A DNA stretch of 64,000 bases from Actinoplanes xinjiangensis (GTDB lineage Bacteria; Actinomycetota; Actinomycetes; Mycobacteriales; Micromonosporaceae): the NCBI RefSeq assembly GCF_003148685.1, contig NZ_QGGR01000008.1, forward strand, positions 1 through 64,000. The letters run 5' to 3'. Shown piece by piece: positions 24,156 to 34,000 of the stretch. A model generated the notes under the pieces. That model was not told the origin of the DNA. It saw only the letters and a list, made by a program, of their open reading frames with translations, and did not search any database. Both the position numbers and the translations under genes were made by a program. Each line of letters starts with the position of its first letter. The stretch's first letter is position 1.

Positions 24156-25040
24156 CTATCCGACGTAGGCATACGCGAAACCCACCGTCGGAATCGCGAA
24201 CAGCACCGAGATGGCCGCCATCCGGGGAATCGACGGGCGGCGCGTGAGCACGGCATACCCGGCCAGCAGAACCGGCGCGGCGAACAACTGCGGCACCAGC
24301 GTCGAGCGCGGCACCACCACGTCAGACGCCGCGCACAGCAGGGCCACGGCAAGAGCCGAACCCCAGAGACCCACCCCGATGCGGTACGCGACACGCGCGC
24401 CGAATCGTACGGCGAACGTGGTGTCGCCGCCTTCCGAGTCTGCGGCGAGGTCGGTGACGGTCGTCGGCACGTACAGCGCCGCCGCGAACAGCACGCCGAT
24501 CAGCCCGAACTGCCAGGGGAACGCCCACGGTGGGTCGGTGATCGCCCAGCCGGCCGCGGGTGACACCAGCCCCACGACCAGTGCGTTCACCGCGACGTCC
24601 CAGCCCGGACGGGTCTTCAGCCGCAACGGCGGCACACTGTACGCCCAGCCGAGCGCCAGCACCCCTGCCACACCGACCACGAACAGCGGCCCCACGTACA
24701 GCGCGGCGCCGACACAAGCGAGTGCCGCGATCCGGTACCAGCTTCGCAGCCGTGCCGCCGACACCGCCCCGGTGACCAGCGGCGCGGTCGCCTTCCGGGG
24801 GTTGACGCGGTCGCTGTGCAGGTCGTGCAGGTCGTTCTGGGCCAGCACCGCCGCCCAGATCAGCGGTCCGAGCACGAGCAGCGCCACCGCGGCTCGAGGG
24901 GCGTCGGCGCGGTCCGGCAGCCACGAGTGTCCGGCCAGAACGGTGCCGAGATAGGCGGGCACCCACGAGACCGGCCAGAACCACGGCCGTGACATCGCCA
25001 CCAGCGCAATCGCCGACCGTCCGCGCACCGTCGTCGTCAT
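24156..25040 (-). CDS. UbiA-family prenyltransferase
   Basis: A 294-residue integral membrane enzyme that transfers a prenyl chain from a prenyl diphosphate to an acceptor. The two Asp-rich motifs that bind the magnesium diphosphate are NDLHDLHSDR and TDLAADSEGGD; about eight membrane helices follow each other. ATG 25040 follows GGTGAGG; a longer version from 25124 is unlikely. The acceptor is not determined: UbiA proteins use 4-hydroxybenzoate, naphthoates, chlorophyll or sugars. It is close to, but on a separate transcript from, the chorismatase/PKS operon, and a hydroxybenzoate acceptor would link them. Confidence 0.9.
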   Translation of the reverse strand: MTTTVRGRSAIALVAMSRPWFWPVSWVPAYLGTVLAGHSWLPDRADAPRAAVALLVLGPLIWAAVLAQNDLHDLHSDRVNPRKATAPLVTGAVSAARLRSWYRIAALACVGAALYVGPLFVVGVAGVLALGWAYSVPPLRLKTRPGWDVAVNALVVGLVSPAAGWAITDPPWAFPWQFGLIGVLFAAALYVPTTVTDLAADSEGGDTTFAVRFGARVAYRIGVGLWGSALAVALLCAASDVVVPRSTLVPQLFAAPVLLAGYAVLTRRPSIPRMAAISVLFAIPTVGFAYAYVG

Positions 25041-25162
25041 GCCCGCATCCTCACCCGCCTCGGCTGTGCCGCCGCTGAGAAACCGGCGACTTGCGGGTGC
25101 TCCGCGACTTCGCCTGGCGATCATGAGGACCGGCGGGTGTCACACATCGGCAGGGCGATAGT

Positions 25163-25176
25163 GTAACCACGGTTAC
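25163..25176. promoter_or_regulatory. Palindrome GTAACC-AC-GGTTAC upstream of the phosphatase-like gene
   Basis: A perfect inverted repeat with six-base arms and a two-base centre lies 26 bases before ATG 25202. A -10-like TAGTGT starts at 25159 and overlaps it. The arrangement suggests a repressor site on the promoter of the small phosphatase-like gene. The cognate regulator is not known. Confidence 0.45.
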
Positions 25177-25201
25177 TTTGGAATCGAGAGTGGGTGGGGC
25201 G

Positions 25202-25579
25202 ATGACGCAACAACGGACCGTGCTGTTCGTGTGTCCGCATGGGGCGGGAAAGAGCCGGATCGCGGCAGCCTGGTTCAACGGTCTGCGGCTTCCGGGCTGG
25301 ACGGCGCTGTCCGCCGGAGTGGACCCACAGACCGAGGTCAGCCTGCACGCCGCACGGCTGCTGAGTGGCACGCCGGTGCGCCACCTGCTGGATGAGGCGG
25401 CACCCCGGCCGCTGTCGGCGGTGCCGGCCCCGGAACTACTGGTCGCCATCGACTGCGCCGACCGGTTCACCGCCGAGGTGCGGTGGACGTTGGAGTGTCA
25501 GTCGTTCGACGAGCAGATGTGCGGCGAGATCCACGACCGGGTGCGCGCCTTGGCCGCGACCCTGGCACCACCGTCCTGA
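25202..25579 (+). CDS. Low-molecular-weight phosphatase / arsenate reductase-like protein, P-loop Arg replaced by Lys
   Basis: A 125-residue protein of the LMW-PTP/ArsC fold. Its P-loop VLFVCPHGAGKSRIAAAWF matches the VLFVCTHNAGRSQMA pattern of arsenate reductases, but the phosphate-binding Arg of C-x5-R is Lys here and the conserved Asn is Gly. The C-terminal half contains Cys residues in ECQSFDEQMCGE. Activity as a phosphatase is therefore questionable and it might be a binding protein or a diverged reductase. ATG 25202 follows GGGTGGGG; a longer start at 25178 is less likely. It is the only plus-strand gene between UbiA and the PKS operon. Confidence 0.78.
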   Translation: MTQQRTVLFVCPHGAGKSRIAAAWFNGLRLPGWTALSAGVDPQTEVSLHAARLLSGTPVRHLLDEAAPRPLSAVPAPELLVAIDCADRFTAEVRWTLECQSFDEQMCGEIHDRVRALAATLAPPS

Positions 25580-25619
25580 CAGCTCGCCGGAGCGCTACCC
25601 GTAGGCGTGCTGGACAGCA

Positions 25620-26558
25620 TCAACAGACCGTCTCAGTTGCCTTGACCGGTGCCGTTGCGGGCGCCATCCCTTCGATCTCCACCAGCAGGTCGGAGCGGCA
25701 CAGGTCGGTGGTGAAGTAGGCGACCTCACCGTCGAACACCGGGGCGCACAACCGGCGTATCTCCTCGACGTCGGCGGCGTGCCGCACGTACACCTTGACC
25801 GCCTGTAGGGAGCGCAGGTCGGGGGCGAGCGTGGCGAGGTTGTCCAGCGTCGTGCGGCACTGGGACGCCAGTTCACCCGCGTGGACCGTGCGGTGGCCCA
25901 GGATGCTGGCCGTTCCGGAGATCAGGAAAGGGCCGCCGGGCAGGCGGCTCGCCCGGGCGAAACTCGGCGGCCGGGGCCCGTACCGATCGGGGTAGCGGTA
26001 GGCCGGCACCTGCCGGTGGTTCTCGACGGCGACGTGCCCGGGCTCGCGACGCGCCAACAGGGAGAAGCCGATACCCGGCAGGTGTGCGCCGACACCGGTG
26101 GCCGCGGGCAGCGTGTCGAGGGGCAGCGGTGAGCTCTCGAAGGCCTCCGCCCGCCCTCGGCAGAAGTCCCGGTAGGTCTCCAGGCCGTCCGCATTGGCCG
26201 CGTTGATCCGGCCGACGAAGTTCCACATCCGGAACACGTACGGGTATCCGAGGTCGGCCAGTGCCCCGAACGCCCGTAGATAGGCGTCCCGGACCCCTGG
26301 CGCGTACCGGGGTGACGGGGGCACCACGCCGGCGCAGAAGGCGTAGTCGCCGTCATGGCCGAAGGTGATGCCGCCGCCGGAGCCCGTGGTCACCGGCCGG
26401 CCGGTCGTCCACACCTCGGTGAGGGCCGAGGCCAGGGGTATGTCGAGGGCCGGTGTTCCGGTACGGATCGACGGTGCCGTGGCGGCGCCGTACCCGACGA
26501 TGCCCAGCGGGTGTGCCACTCCCCCGGGATCGGCGAAGACGCTCCTCAGGCGATCCAA
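25620..26558 (-). CDS. Chorismatase (FkbO/Hyg5/XanB2-like, RidA-type C-terminus)
   Basis: A 312-residue enzyme of the chorismatase family that removes pyruvate from chorismate, giving dihydroxycyclohexadienoate (FkbO type) or 3-/4-hydroxybenzoate (Hyg5/XanB2 type). The family pattern is clear in FRMWNFVGRINAANADG with LETYRDFCRGRAEAF, and the RidA-like end has DLCRSDLLVEIEGMA with the catalytic Glu. Which of the product types it makes cannot be settled without an alignment. TTG 26558 follows GAAGGAC and overlaps the halogenase stop; a GTG at 26519 is possible. It is the last gene of the PKS operon and probably supplies the aromatic starter acid for the PKS. Length 312 is a little shorter than typical (about 340). 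Confidence 0.85.
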   Translation of the reverse strand: MDRLRSVFADPGGVAHPLGIVGYGAATAPSIRTGTPALDIPLASALTEVWTTGRPVTTGSGGGITFGHDGDYAFCAGVVPPSPRYAPGVRDAYLRAFGALADLGYPYVFRMWNFVGRINAANADGLETYRDFCRGRAEAFESSPLPLDTLPAATGVGAHLPGIGFSLLARREPGHVAVENHRQVPAYRYPDRYGPRPPSFARASRLPGGPFLISGTASILGHRTVHAGELASQCRTTLDNLATLAPDLRSLQAVKVYVRHAADVEEIRRLCAPVFDGEVAYFTTDLCRSDLLVEIEGMAPATAPVKATETVC

Positions 26559-27997
26559 CCCAGGCCGTCCTTCGCCAGGGCGAGCCCGCCGGGGACGGGC
26601 GGCTCGGTGTCGTCGAGGGGGCCGCCGTACAGGGCCTCCTCCTGGAGGTTGCGGCCCTGCCGGAAGGTCTCCCCCACGGTCCGTGCGGCGGCCAGCGGGT
26701 TGTGCCGGTCCCCGGCCGTCGCCAGTCTGCCGACCGCACCGGCGAGGTCCGCGGCCGACTCGGTCAGCCGGAGGCCGACGCCGGCCTCGCCCGGCACGAG
26801 CCCGCCGACCAGCTCGGCGAACGCGGCGGCTTCCGTGGCGTCCACCGCCGTCACCCGCTTGGCCTGCCAGAAGTAGGAACTCTCGTCGCTCTGCATGTCG
26901 TAGAAGGACATCAGGAACTCGTAGAACAGGGCGTACTCGCGGCGGTACCGGGCCTCGAACTCGGCGAGGCTCCGCTGCTCGGGCACCGCGCCGTCGAGAC
27001 AGGCGTTGATCGACCGGGCGGCGAGCAGAGCCCCGTAGGTCGCCAGGTGCACGCCGGAGGAGATCACCGGGTCGACGAAGCACGCCGCGTCCCCCACCAG
27101 CAGCATGCCGGGTGAGGAGAACGACTGCTTCCAGTACGAATAGTCCTTACGCACGCGCACCTGGTCGTACGGCTGCTCGGTGGCGACCGGCACGCCGACG
27201 AGTTTGCTGCTGATCTCGGGGCACGCCTCGATCATCGAGCGCCAGACGGCGCGGGGATCACCCTGTACGGCGGCGCGGTGCTCGGCGGAGACGACAGCGC
27301 CCACGCTGGTGAGGTTGTCGCGCAGGGGGATGTACCAGAGCCAGCCGGCGTCGAAGGCCGCACAGAAGATGTTGCCGGCATTCGGTTGCGGGAGCCGGTC
27401 GCCGCCGGCGAAGTAGCCGAACACCGCGAGGTTGCGGAAGAAGTCCGAGTAGACCCGGGAACCGCCGACCCTGCCGTGGATGCGGCTGGTGTTGCCGGAG
27501 GCGTCCACGACGTACCGGGCGTGCACGGTGTGCCGGGCGCCGCCGGCGTCGGTGTACTCGACGCCCTGTACCCGGCCGTCGGCCTCGATGACGCCGCGGA
27601 CCTGACACTGTTCGCGGACGTCGACGCCGACCCGGGCGGCGTTGCGCAGCAGGATGTGGTCGAACTTGGCGCGTTCGACCTGCAACGCGGTCGAGGTCGG
27701 CTCCGGCAGGCGCGGCGACATGGCGAAGGAGAACCGCCACGGCTCGGGGTTGCGGCCCCACCGGAACGTGCCGCCGTTCTTGACGGTGAAGCCGGCACGG
27801 CCGACCTCGTCCGTCACGCCGAGGATGCGGCAGATCCCGTGCACCGTGGACGGCAGCAGCGACTCGCCGATCTGGTATCGGGGAAACGTCTCCTTCTCCA
27901 GCAGCATCACCCGGTGTCCGCGCATGGCGACGACGGTTGCCGCGGTCGAACCTGCCGGGCCGCCGCCGACGACCACGACGTCGAAGGTCTCAGTCAT
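26546..27997 (-). CDS. FADH2-dependent halogenase (phenol/carrier-tethered type)
   Basis: A 483-residue flavin halogenase. GGGPAGS at 11-17 is the FAD Rossmann motif, WLWYIP at 219-224 is the W-x-W-x-I-P motif diagnostic of halogenases, and FVDPVISSG at 307-315 fits the F-x-x-P-x-x-S-x-G motif. A conserved Lys at 73 (TVKNGG) is the likely chloramine/hypohalous acid carrier. It uses FADH2, oxygen and chloride or bromide to halogenate an electron-rich aromatic ring; a separate flavin reductase would have to come from elsewhere in the genome. ATG follows AAGGAG, 24 bases after the PKS stop. The likely substrate is a hydroxybenzoyl unit, free or carrier-bound. Confidence 0.92.
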   Translation of the reverse strand: MTETFDVVVVGGGPAGSTAATVVAMRGHRVMLLEKETFPRYQIGESLLPSTVHGICRILGVTDEVGRAGFTVKNGGTFRWGRNPEPWRFSFAMSPRLPEPTSTALQVERAKFDHILLRNAARVGVDVREQCQVRGVIEADGRVQGVEYTDAGGARHTVHARYVVDASGNTSRIHGRVGGSRVYSDFFRNLAVFGYFAGGDRLPQPNAGNIFCAAFDAGWLWYIPLRDNLTSVGAVVSAEHRAAVQGDPRAVWRSMIEACPEISSKLVGVPVATEQPYDQVRVRKDYSYWKQSFSSPGMLLVGDAACFVDPVISSGVHLATYGALLAARSINACLDGAVPEQRSLAEFEARYRREYALFYEFLMSFYDMQSDESSYFWQAKRVTAVDATEAAAFAELVGGLVPGEAGVGLRLTESAADLAGAVGRLATAGDRHNPLAAARTVGETFRQGRNLQEEALYGGPLDDTEPPVPGGLALAKDGLGWIA

Positions 27998-28021
27998 CCG
28001 TAGCTCCTTGATGTCGGATTC

Positions 28022-31000
28022 TCACTCGGCCGGCAGAGCGCGCAGCCACGTACGCATGGCGGCCGCCGTCGTCTCGGTGTCGGCACTGAGCACGCTGTAG
28101 TGATCGCCCGGGATGTCCACCGCCTCGTGCGGCAGGGGCCATCGCGGCTCCCATCCGCCGTCGGGATCGGCGTCGAGCATCTCCCGCGTCGGCGACGCCC
28201 GGAGCAGGAGTGTCGGTACCGGGATCGGCGCGGGCCGCCAGTCCTCGAAGAGCCGCACGTACCCGCCGCCGGCGATCGTGACCTTGTCGGAGAAGAAGCC
28301 GTTGAACAGTTCCTGCGGGCGGTCGCGGTCCGCCTCCACGAGGCAGAGTGCCCGCCTGTCCTGCCGGCCTTCGTCGCTGTGGTCGGATTCGATCAGGATC
28401 AGCCCGGCGGGTGTGCTGCCGTCGGCCACGAGCCGTTCGGTCACGGCGTGCGCGACCTGACCGCCGGTGCTGTGGCCGACCAGGACGAACGGCCGGTCGC
28501 CGACGAGGTCCCGGACCGTGTCGGCATGCACGTCGACGAGCGTCGCGACGCTGTCGGGGATGTCGCGACGCTCACCGAAGCCGGGATGGGTGAGGGCGTG
28601 CAGGTCGAATTCGCCGTCGAGGGCCCGGCCGAGTTCGACCGGGGCCGGGGTGGCCAGGGCGAAGTAGCCGGAGAAGAACACGAGCACGGGCCGGCGCGCG
28701 TCTCCGGCGGCGAAGGACCGCGGTGTGATGACATGCGCGGTCCGCTGATCGCTGCCGAAGGTCGGCAGGCCGTACGAGGCCAGGTAGCGCAGGGTCATCG
28801 CCGGGAGGGCGCCCTGGTGGCGAAGGACGCGGTGGTAGATCGCGGCGAATCGTTCGGCGGCGCCGGGCTGCTCGGCGGGCTGCTCGGCGGGCTGCTCGGC
28901 GGGCAGATCCGAGGCGAGGCGGGCGTACAGGTGCGCCGTCAGGTCGGCCAGGGTCGGATGGTTCAGGGCGACCGTCGCGTCCAGCCGCACGCCGCTGAAG
29001 GCGCTGAGCCGGTTGCGGATGTGCACCGCCGCCAGCGAGTCGAGGCCCAGATCGGCGAAGTGCCGATCCGGGGCCAGGACCGTGCCGTCCGGGAAGCCCA
29101 GCACCGCCGCGATCTCGGTCTGGATCAGGGTCGCCAGCTTCGGTTCCTGTTCCGCCGGTGGTAGCGCCGCGAGCACGTTCTGCCATCCGCCGAGCTCCGC
29201 CGCGGCCGACGGTGCCGGGCTCGCGGACACGGCCGGGGGTGCCAGGCCCGCGAGAATGGGTGGGACCCCGGTGCCGGTCAGTGCACCCGGATCCAGGGCG
29301 ACCGGGACGAGCACCGGCTCGCTGGTCCGCAATGCCCGGTCCAGCAGGGCCGCGCCCTCTGCCGGGGTGAGTGCCAGGACCTCACCTTCCCCGCGTTTCC
29401 GCCGGGCGGCCACCTGACCGGACATCCCGTCGCTCTCGGTGTCCCACAGTCCCCAGGCGAGTGACTGTGCGGGCATCCCTCTCGCGACGCGGTGGCCGGC
29501 CAGTGCGTCGAGGAACGCGTTCGAAGCCGAGTAGTTGGACTGACCGGGCGGGCCGAGGATCCCGGAAACCGAGGAATACAGTACGAAGGCGGCGAGGTCG
29601 AGATCCTTGGTGGCCTCGTGCAGGTGCCAGGCGGCGTCCGCCTTCGGTGCCAGGACGCGCGCCATCCGTGCGGGCGTCATCGCGGTCAGCACGCCGTCGT
29701 CGAGAACCCCGGCCAGGTGGAACACGGCGGTCAGGGCCGGCCCGCACGCGGTGACGAGCGCATCAACCGACGCCCGGTCGCTGACGTCGCAGGCCACGAC
29801 GGTGACCTGCGCGGCGAGTTGTTCCGCCCATTCCGGCGTGGTTCCACGGCGGCCGGCGAGCACGACGTGGCGGATCCCGCACTCGGTGACGAGGTAGCGG
29901 GTCAGGATCGCGCCGAGGGCGCCGGTGCCGCCGGTGACGAGGACGACGCCTGCCTGATCGAGGGCCGGCGGGGTGCCGTCGGCGGCACCCGACGACGCCA
30001 GCCTGGGCGCGAGGATCGTGCCGCCGCGGACCGCGATCCGTGGTTCGGCCAGCGCCGCAGCCGGGCTCAGCGCCGCCTCGGAGGCGGCGTTCCCGCACAG
30101 GTCCACCGCGGTGAACCTGCCGGGGTGCTCCGACTGGGCGCTGCCCAGCAGGCCCCAGACCGCGGCGGCAGCCGGATCGGGGTCTGCTCCGGTGGCCTGC
30201 TCGGTGACCACGACGAGACGGCCCGGCCGGTCGTCGGCAAGCCACTGTTGCAGGCGGGTGAGGACGGCGTCGAGCAGGAGGCGGGCCCGGGTGGGCGGGT
30301 CGCCGTCGGCGGGGGCCACCGGGCGGAAGATCTCGTGCGGACCGCTGTCGCGGGTGTCCGGCGCCGGAACCCAGTCGAGGCGGTGCAGCGCTCGCCGGGC
30401 CGTCGCCCGTGCCGCGTTCTCCCCCGCCATCTCCCTGGTCTTCAGCGAGTCGATGGACAGGACCGGCCGGCCGGCCCGGTCGGTCACCGTCACCCGGATC
30501 TCGTCGGGCCCGATGCGGGTGAGTGTCGCTCTGGCCGTGGTGACCCCCGTGGCGTGCAACTCGACGCCGTGGAGGGCGAACGGCACCCGCAGCTTCTCCG
30601 GCGGCTCGGCCAGCAGACTGGCGTGCAGCGCCGCGTCGACGAGCGCGGGATGCACGCTGTAGCGGTCGGCCACGGCGGCTTCCCCGACGGGCAGCGCCAG
30701 GTCGGCGTAGATCCCGTCGCCGTCCTGCCACAGGGCCGTGACCACGCGGAACGCCGGGCCGTAACGGAAGCCCGCCGCGGCGAGCCCGTCGTAGTCGACG
30801 GTCACGGGTTGTGCGCCGGGCGGTGGCCAGGAGGACGCGGCCGGAGGGACCTGGCCTGTCGTCGTGGTGAGGACGGCGGTGGCATGGGACGTCCACGGTC
30901 CCGGTGAGCCGTTCTCGCGGGACCAGATGGTCAGCGGACGATCCGGGGAGCCGTTCGGCGCGTCCACGACGACCTGGAGTTCCGCCGGGCCCGGCAACAC

Positions 31001-34000
31001 CAGGGGCGTGCCGATCGTCAGTTCGGCCAGGCGGGCGATCCCGCCTCCCGCGTGCAACGCCGCCTCCACGAGCGCGGCGGCCGGTACGACGACGCCGTCA
31101 CCGATGACGTGGTCCGCGAGCCACTGCTGGCGACCGGTGGAGAGGAGCCCGGAATGACGGACCTGGGGTCCATCGGCGGCGGGTTGTGCGACGCCGAGCA
31201 GGGGGTGGATCTCGGCGTCGGCCTTGACGGTGGCGTCGAGCCAGTAGCGCTGTCGTTGGAAGGGGTACGTCGGCAGCGGGCACCGGCCGGCGCCGCTGCC
31301 CGCGTACACGGCCTGCCAGTCGATCGGCAGGCCGTGCACGTGCAGCGCCCCGAGCACGTCGAGGACCTCGGCGGTGCCGGAACGGATGCCCGGCACGAGG
31401 AGCGCGTCGGAGTCGGCTGCGACACATCGCGCGGCGAGGACGGCGAGGACGGCGTCCGGGCCGATTTCGACGAAGGCGGTCGTCCCCGCCCGCTCCAGCC
31501 AGGTCACCGCGTCGGCGTAGCGGACCGTCTCGCGGGCGTGCCGGACCCAGTAGCCCGCGGTGACCAGCGCGTCCGGATCGGGCCGGCCGATCAGGCCGGA
31601 CACCACCGGCACCGACGGCGGGTGGTAGGTCACCGACTCGGCCACCGCACGGAAGTCGGCCAGCATGGGGTCGAGCAGTGCGGAGTGGAAGGCGTGGCTC
31701 ACCGTGAGCCGGTTGGCGGGGCGTCCCAGCCGTACGACCAGGGCATCGACGGCGTCTTGGGCGCCGGAGAGCACGACCGACTCCGGGCCGTTGACCGCGG
31801 CGAGGGCCACCTGACCGGCGCTGTCCGCGAGGAGCCTCTGGACCTCGTTCTCGGTCGCCCGGACGGCGACCATCGTCCCGCCCGGAGGGAGGGCTGCCAT
31901 CAACCGTCCCCGCGCGGCGACCAGGCGGGCGGCGTCCGGCAGCGACAGCACGCCCGCCACATGCGCGGCGACGAGTTCACCGATCGAGTGGCCGGCGAGG
32001 TGGGCCGCCCGCACACCGAAGGCCTCGTACAGGGCGTGCAGGGCGACCTCGAAGGCGAAGAGGGCCGGCTGCGCGTAGTCCGTACCGTTCAGCAGGTCGG
32101 CGTCCGTGCCGTCGATCACGTCCCGCAGCGGCGTGGCCAGATGCGGCGTGAAGGCCGCGCAGACCTGTTCATAGACCTCGGCGAAGCGCGGGAAGGCAGC
32201 CGCCAGCTCGCGGCCCATGCCGAGCCGTTGCGCGCCCTGCCCGGTGAACAGCAACGCCGTGCGCGGCGCGCGGCGGGCCGTTGCCTGCCGCACGTCCCGG
32301 TTCGGTACGCCGCGAGCCAGGTCCCGCAGCGCGTCGAAGTCACCCGCCGGCACCGCGGCCCGGTGCTCGAGTGCGGTTCGCCCGGTGGCCAGTGAAAAGC
32401 CGACGTCCAGCGGGGACATGCCGGTCAGTTCGTCGGCGAGCCGCCCGGCGTACGCGCGCAGCCCCGCCTCGTCGGCGCCGCTGATCAGCCAGGGCGCGCC
32501 GGCCAGGCCCGGCGACGGCGCCGGTGGTGTGGCGGTGTCGGCGGGTGGTTCCTCGAGGATCACGTGCGCGTTGGTCCCGCCGATGCCGAACGACGACACG
32601 GCCGCCCGACGGGGGCGCCCGCCCACCGGCCAGGGCTGCGCGGTGTCGAGCAGTCGTACCGCCCCCGCGGTCCAGTCGACGTGTGGCGACGGCTCGCCGG
32701 CGTGGAGCGAGCGCGGAATCTCCTGGTGGTGCATCGCCTCGATCATCTTGATGACGCCCGCGATGCCGGCCGCCGCCTGGGTGTGCCCGAGGTTGGACTT
32801 CACCGACCCCAGCCAGACGGGACTCTCCCGGTCCTGCCCGTACGTGGCCAGGACCGCGGTGGCCTCGATCGGATCACCGAGCCGGGTGGCCGTGCCGTGC
32901 CCCTCCACCACGTCCACGTCGCAGCCGCGCAGGCCCGCGTCGGCGAGTGCCAGGCGGATGAGTTCGCGTTGCGCCTCGCCGTTGGGTGCGGTGAGGCCGT
33001 TCGAGGCGCCGTCGGAGTTGACCGCGGAGCCGCGCAGCACCGCGAGTACCGGGTGCCCGTTGCGCCGGGCGTCGTCCAGGCGCTCCAGCAGTACCAGGCC
33101 CACGCCCTCGGCCCACGCGGTGCCGTCGGCACCGGCGGAGAAGGAGCGGCACCGCCCGTCCGGGGAGAGGCCTCGCTGGCGGCTGAAGGCGACGTACGCC
33201 TGCGGTGTCGCCATCACCGTGACGCCACCGGCGAGGGCGAGGGTGCATTCCCCCGCCCGCAGTGCCTTCGCGGCGAGATCCATCGCCACGAGCGACGACG
33301 AGCAGGCGGTGTCGATGGTCAGCGCCGGGCCGCGCAGTCCCAGCACGTACGAGATGCGGCCGGAGGCGACGCTGCCGGCCGAGCCGATGCCCAGGTGCGA
33401 CTCGAGTTCGTGAGTGGACAACCGTTTCGCGTAGTCGCCGTGCATGTGCCCGACGTACACGCCGGTGTCGGTGCCCCGCAGGGTGGGCGCGGGGATGCCG
33501 GCGCGTTCGAAGACCTCCCAGGCGACCTCGAGAAGCAGCCGTTGCTGCGGGTCCGTGGCGAGCGCCTCCTTGGGCGAGATGCCGAAGAAGGCCGGGTCGA
33601 AGTCGGCCGCGTCGTGCAGGAAGCCGCCGCGCCGGGTGTACGTCTTGCCGATCCGGTCGGGATCGCTGTCGTAGAGCGCCTCGACATCCCAGCCGCGGTT
33701 GACCGGGAAGTCGCTGGTGGCGTCCACGCCCTGGGCGACGAGACGCCAGAGGTCCTCCGGCGAGTTCACGCCGCCGGGATAGCGGCACCCGAGCGCGACG
33801 ATCGCCACCGGATCGGTCGCGGCCCTGGTCCGCTCGGTCACCGTGACGGGCCCGGCGCCGGGCAACCGCGCGTCCAGGTACGAGACCAGGGCCGCCGGGC
33901 TGGGGTGGTCCCACATGATCGTGGTCGGCAGCCGCAGGCCGGTCCGCAGGCTGAGCCGGTGCCACACCGTCATGGCGCCCATCGAGGTCAGGCCGAGGTC

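Noticed and set aside
28868..28903. Tandem repeat considered as a CRISPR or regulatory repeat
   Set aside because: It is in frame within the PKS and encodes a PAEQ linker; no spacers.
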